Assembly: GCA_002367105.1 (NCBI GenBank)
Contig: DFCS01000033.1
Location: 48,848 to 112,847, forward strand
DNA: 64,000 nucleotides
Reading direction: 5' to 3'
DNA from: Hungatella sp. UBA3048
GTDB taxonomy: Bacteria > Bacillota > Clostridia > Lachnospirales > Lachnospiraceae
Shown here: in pieces, positions 62,159-64,000 of the stretch
Layout: each line of letters opens with the position of its first letter
How positions within the stretch are numbered: the stretch's first letter is position 1
Translations under genes and position numbers: made by a program
The notes under the pieces: model-generated
Database searches by the model: none
What the model was told of the DNA's origin: nothing
The model's input: only the letters and a program-made list of their open reading frames with translations

Positions 62159-62929
62159 TTAATCCTGCTTATTTTTTTCATATAGAACCAGCAATCCCTT
62201 TAATAGCAGAGCCTCGTCATAATGAATTTTATGATAACAAAGCGAGACGACAGAGGAAGCCAGACCTCCGGTCGCCACAAGGCTAGCCAAAGTCCCTAAT
62301 TCTTCCTCCATACGGTCGATGACACCGTCGATCATGGCGGCATTGCCGTAAAGGATTCCATTTTTCATGCAGTCAATGGTATTTTTGCCGATCACCCTGG
62401 TCGGTTTGTTTAAACCGATATAAGGGAGCTGGGCAGCCCGGCTGCTTAAGGAATCCAGGGAGACTCTAAGGCCGGGGAATATAATGCCGCCGGAGTAGTT
62501 CCCATTCCGGTCAATGACAGACATGGTTGTGGCGGTTCCCATGTCAACTATGATGATGGGAGCCTGATATTCCTTTAAAGCAGCTACCGCATTCACGATT
62601 AAATCGCTTCCAACGGTCTTAGGGTTGTCCATCTTGATGTTGAGTCCGGTCTTCATTCCGGAGCCGACCACCATGGGTGTCTTACCTGTTATTTTTTTAA
62701 CAGCACACACGACCACATCCGTAAGAGGAGGAACAACCGAAGACAGGATTGCTCCTTCTATGGATGAGAGGGGCATGTTGTGAATTTCCATAATATCTTT
62801 TATATTAACCGCATATTCCAGCTCGGTTTTTCCGTGATTGGTAGTAACTCGCTCTACAAAGTAAATGCCGGTATTGTCGATGCCGCCTATGACAATATTG
62901 CTGTTTCCCATATCAATGGCCAAAATCAT
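62159..62929 (-). CDS. coaX: Type III pantothenate kinase
   Basis: A 256-residue kinase that phosphorylates pantothenate in the first step of coenzyme A synthesis. It has the ASKHA-fold phosphate motifs LAIDMGNSNIVIGG at the start and IVDMGTATTMSVID in the middle, and GSDLIVNAVAALKEY. The start at 62929 has AAAGGAG ahead; longer frames lack a ribosome site. Divergent from coaBC, so early CoA genes are paired here. Confidence 0.93.
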   Translation of the reverse strand: MILAIDMGNSNIVIGGIDNTGIYFVERVTTNHGKTELEYAVNIKDIMEIHNMPLSSIEGAILSSVVPPLTDVVVCAVKKITGKTPMVVGSGMKTGLNIKMDNPKTVGSDLIVNAVAALKEYQAPIIIVDMGTATTMSVIDRNGNYSGGIIFPGLRVSLDSLSSRAAQLPYIGLNKPTRVIGKNTIDCMKNGILYGNAAMIDGVIDRMEEELGTLASLVATGGLASSVVSLCYHKIHYDEALLLKGLLVLYEKNKQD

Positions 62930-62961
62930 AAAGGGAACTCCTTTCCAACTTTTTTTTCTTG

Positions 62962-62970
62962 TGCTATACT
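62962..62970 (+). promoter_or_regulatory. Extended -10 promoter of coaBC
   Basis: TGCTATACT (62962-62970) is an extended -10 with a TG at the right position; the -35 is not clear. Confidence 0.5.
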
Positions 62971-63013
62971 GTAGAGTATCATATTTTAAGACGAAAAACA
63001 ACGGGAGGCACTT

Positions 63014-64000
63014 ATGCTGAAAGGAAAAAATATCATTTTGGGTGTAACAGGAAGTATTGCGGCCTATAAGATAGCCGGACTTGCCAGTATGCTGGTAAAA
63101 AAGGGCTGCAACGTACATGTCTTAATGTCCCAAAATGCCACGAATTTTATTAATCCCATTACGTTTGAAACATTGACAGGCAATAAATGCCTGGTGGATA
63201 CCTTTGACCGCAATTTTCAGTTCAATGTAGAGCATGTATCCATTGCCAAGCTTGCCGACGTTGTAATGATTGCACCGGCCAGTGCCAATGTGATCGCAAA
63301 GCTGGCTCATGGAATGGCGGATGACATGCTGACAACCACTGTTTTGGCATGCAGATGCAAGAAGATCATTTCTCCTGCCATGAACACCAATATGTACGAG
63401 AATCCAATTGTTCAGGATAATTTAAGGATTTGTGAGTCCTATGGCATGGAAGTAATCAAACCTGATTTCGGGTACCTGGCCTGCGGAGATATTGGGGCAG
63501 GAAAGATGCCGGATCCTGAGGTGCTTTTTGATTTCATAGAAAAAGAGGTCTGCTATGAAAAAGACCTGGCAGGAAAGAAGATTCTGGTTACGGCCGGTCC
63601 CACAAGGGAAACTATTGATCCGGTCCGCTATATCACAAACCATTCCACAGGGAAAATGGGCTATGCGTTGGCAAAGGCGGCTTCCTTAAGAGGCGCGGAT
63701 GTGACGCTTGTAAGCGGGAAAACGGATACACCAAAACCCCGGTTTGTACACCTCATAGAGGTCGACAGCGCAAAAAATATGTTTGATGCGGTTACGGCAA
63801 AAGCGGAATCTCAGGATGCCATCATTAAGGCCGCTGCTGTGGCGGATTACCGCCCAAAGCATGTAGGAACGGAAAAAACAAAGAAAAAAGACGGAGAAAT
63901 GGTTATAGAACTGGAACGGACGGACGATATCCTTAAATGGCTGGGAGAGCACCGCAGAAAGGGACAGTTTCTTTGCGGCTTTTCCATGGAGACCCAGAAT
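63014..64000 (+). CDS. coaBC: Phosphopantothenoylcysteine decarboxylase / phosphopantothenate--cysteine ligase (cut by window end)
   Basis: The first 329 codons of a bifunctional CoA-synthesis protein (usual length about 400), open to the right edge. The N-terminal flavin decarboxylase (CoaC) shows LGVTGSIAAYK, the catalytic His region NVEHVSIAKLADVVMIAPAS and PAMNTNMYENP, and the active-site cysteine in GYLACGDIGAGKMPDP. The CoaB ligase part begins at KILVTAGPTRETIDPVRYIT. GGGAGG lies upstream of the start at 63014. The complete end is outside the window. Confidence 0.94.
   Translation, partial: MLKGKNIILGVTGSIAAYKIAGLASMLVKKGCNVHVLMSQNATNFINPITFETLTGNKCLVDTFDRNFQFNVEHVSIAKLADVVMIAPASANVIAKLAHGMADDMLTTTVLACRCKKIISPAMNTNMYENPIVQDNLRICESYGMEVIKPDFGYLACGDIGAGKMPDPEVLFDFIEKEVCYEKDLAGKKILVTAGPTRETIDPVRYITNHSTGKMGYALAKAASLRGADVTLVSGKTDTPKPRFVHLIEVDSAKNMFDAVTAKAESQDAIIKAAAVADYRPKHVGTEKTKKKDGEMVIELERTDDILKWLGEHRRKGQFLCGFSMETQN

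Noticed and set aside
1..64000. CRISPR array, tRNA, rRNA, IS element or prophage
   Set aside because: No regularly spaced repeats with unique spacers, no tRNA or rRNA sequence and no transposase, integrase or phage genes were recognised. The 52-bp tandem repeats have no spacers.

Overview
The window looks like a chromosomal segment of a spore-forming, anaerobic Firmicute of the Lachnospiraceae / Clostridium cluster XIVa type (Lacrimispora-like). The reasons are the sporulation sigma genes (spoIIGA-sigE and sigG), the tig-clpP-clpX-lon-engB block, a T-box valS, a SigV/RsiV pair, SufU-type Fe-S assembly, the DUF5716/DUF5717/DUF4364 families typical of that group, and strong AGGAGG ribosome sites with sigma-A promoters. 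No rRNA, tRNA, CRISPR, phage or IS genes were seen. The species is not determined.

Layout. 1-1.6 kb: a MATE exporter behind a two-hairpin leader that resembles the guanidine-IV (mepA) riboswitch. 1.7-7.5 kb: a late cobalamin operon (cobS, a reduced cobU-like gene, cbiB, cobD, cbiP, cbiC). 7.5-17 kb: a sugar-sensing and uptake block: a YesN/YesM two-component system, two membrane-anchored sugar-binding proteins, then mglB-mglA-mglC. 17.2-24 kb: a CYTH protein on the minus strand, then a run of mglB paralogue, DJ-1-like protein, solute-binding lipoprotein and a GGDEF-EAL protein with a large sensor domain. 24-30.7 kb: protein quality control (tig, clpP, clpX, lon) and engB. 30.7-33.4 kb: a polar amino-acid ABC transporter from a consensus promoter. 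33.4-35.6 kb, minus strand: malic enzyme, DUF4364 protein and a small membrane protein. 35.7-41.4 kb: a three-gene operon of poorly described proteins (DUF5717 giant scaffold, DUF5716 actin/HSP70-like protein, TPR-like protein). 41.5-48.2 kb: a GntR regulator, a zinc alcohol dehydrogenase and a complete branched-chain-type ABC transporter. 48.2-51.3 kb: T-box and valS. 51.5-54.7 kb: spoIIGA-sigE and sigV-rsiV. 54.9-60.3 kb, minus strand: marR-sufCBDSU, lying against an araD gene that has lost its normal 5' end. 61.3-64 kb: sigG and coaX (minus), and coaBC running off the right edge.

Two signals stand out. First, a family of short hairpin-bearing repeats (52-bp period where tandem) occupies at least nine intergenic gaps. 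In eight of them it points the same way as the gene that follows, and several copies supply that gene's ribosome-binding site. Second, the DUF5717-DUF5716-TPR operon looks like an undescribed ATPase-plus-scaffold machine. Also notable are a spoIIG promoter with a 21-bp spacer and a Spo0A-like box, a cysteine-rich MarR regulator with a palindromic operator at the suf promoter, and the suf/araD junction, which suggests insertion of the suf block.

All functional calls come from reading motifs and recalling families; no database search was run.
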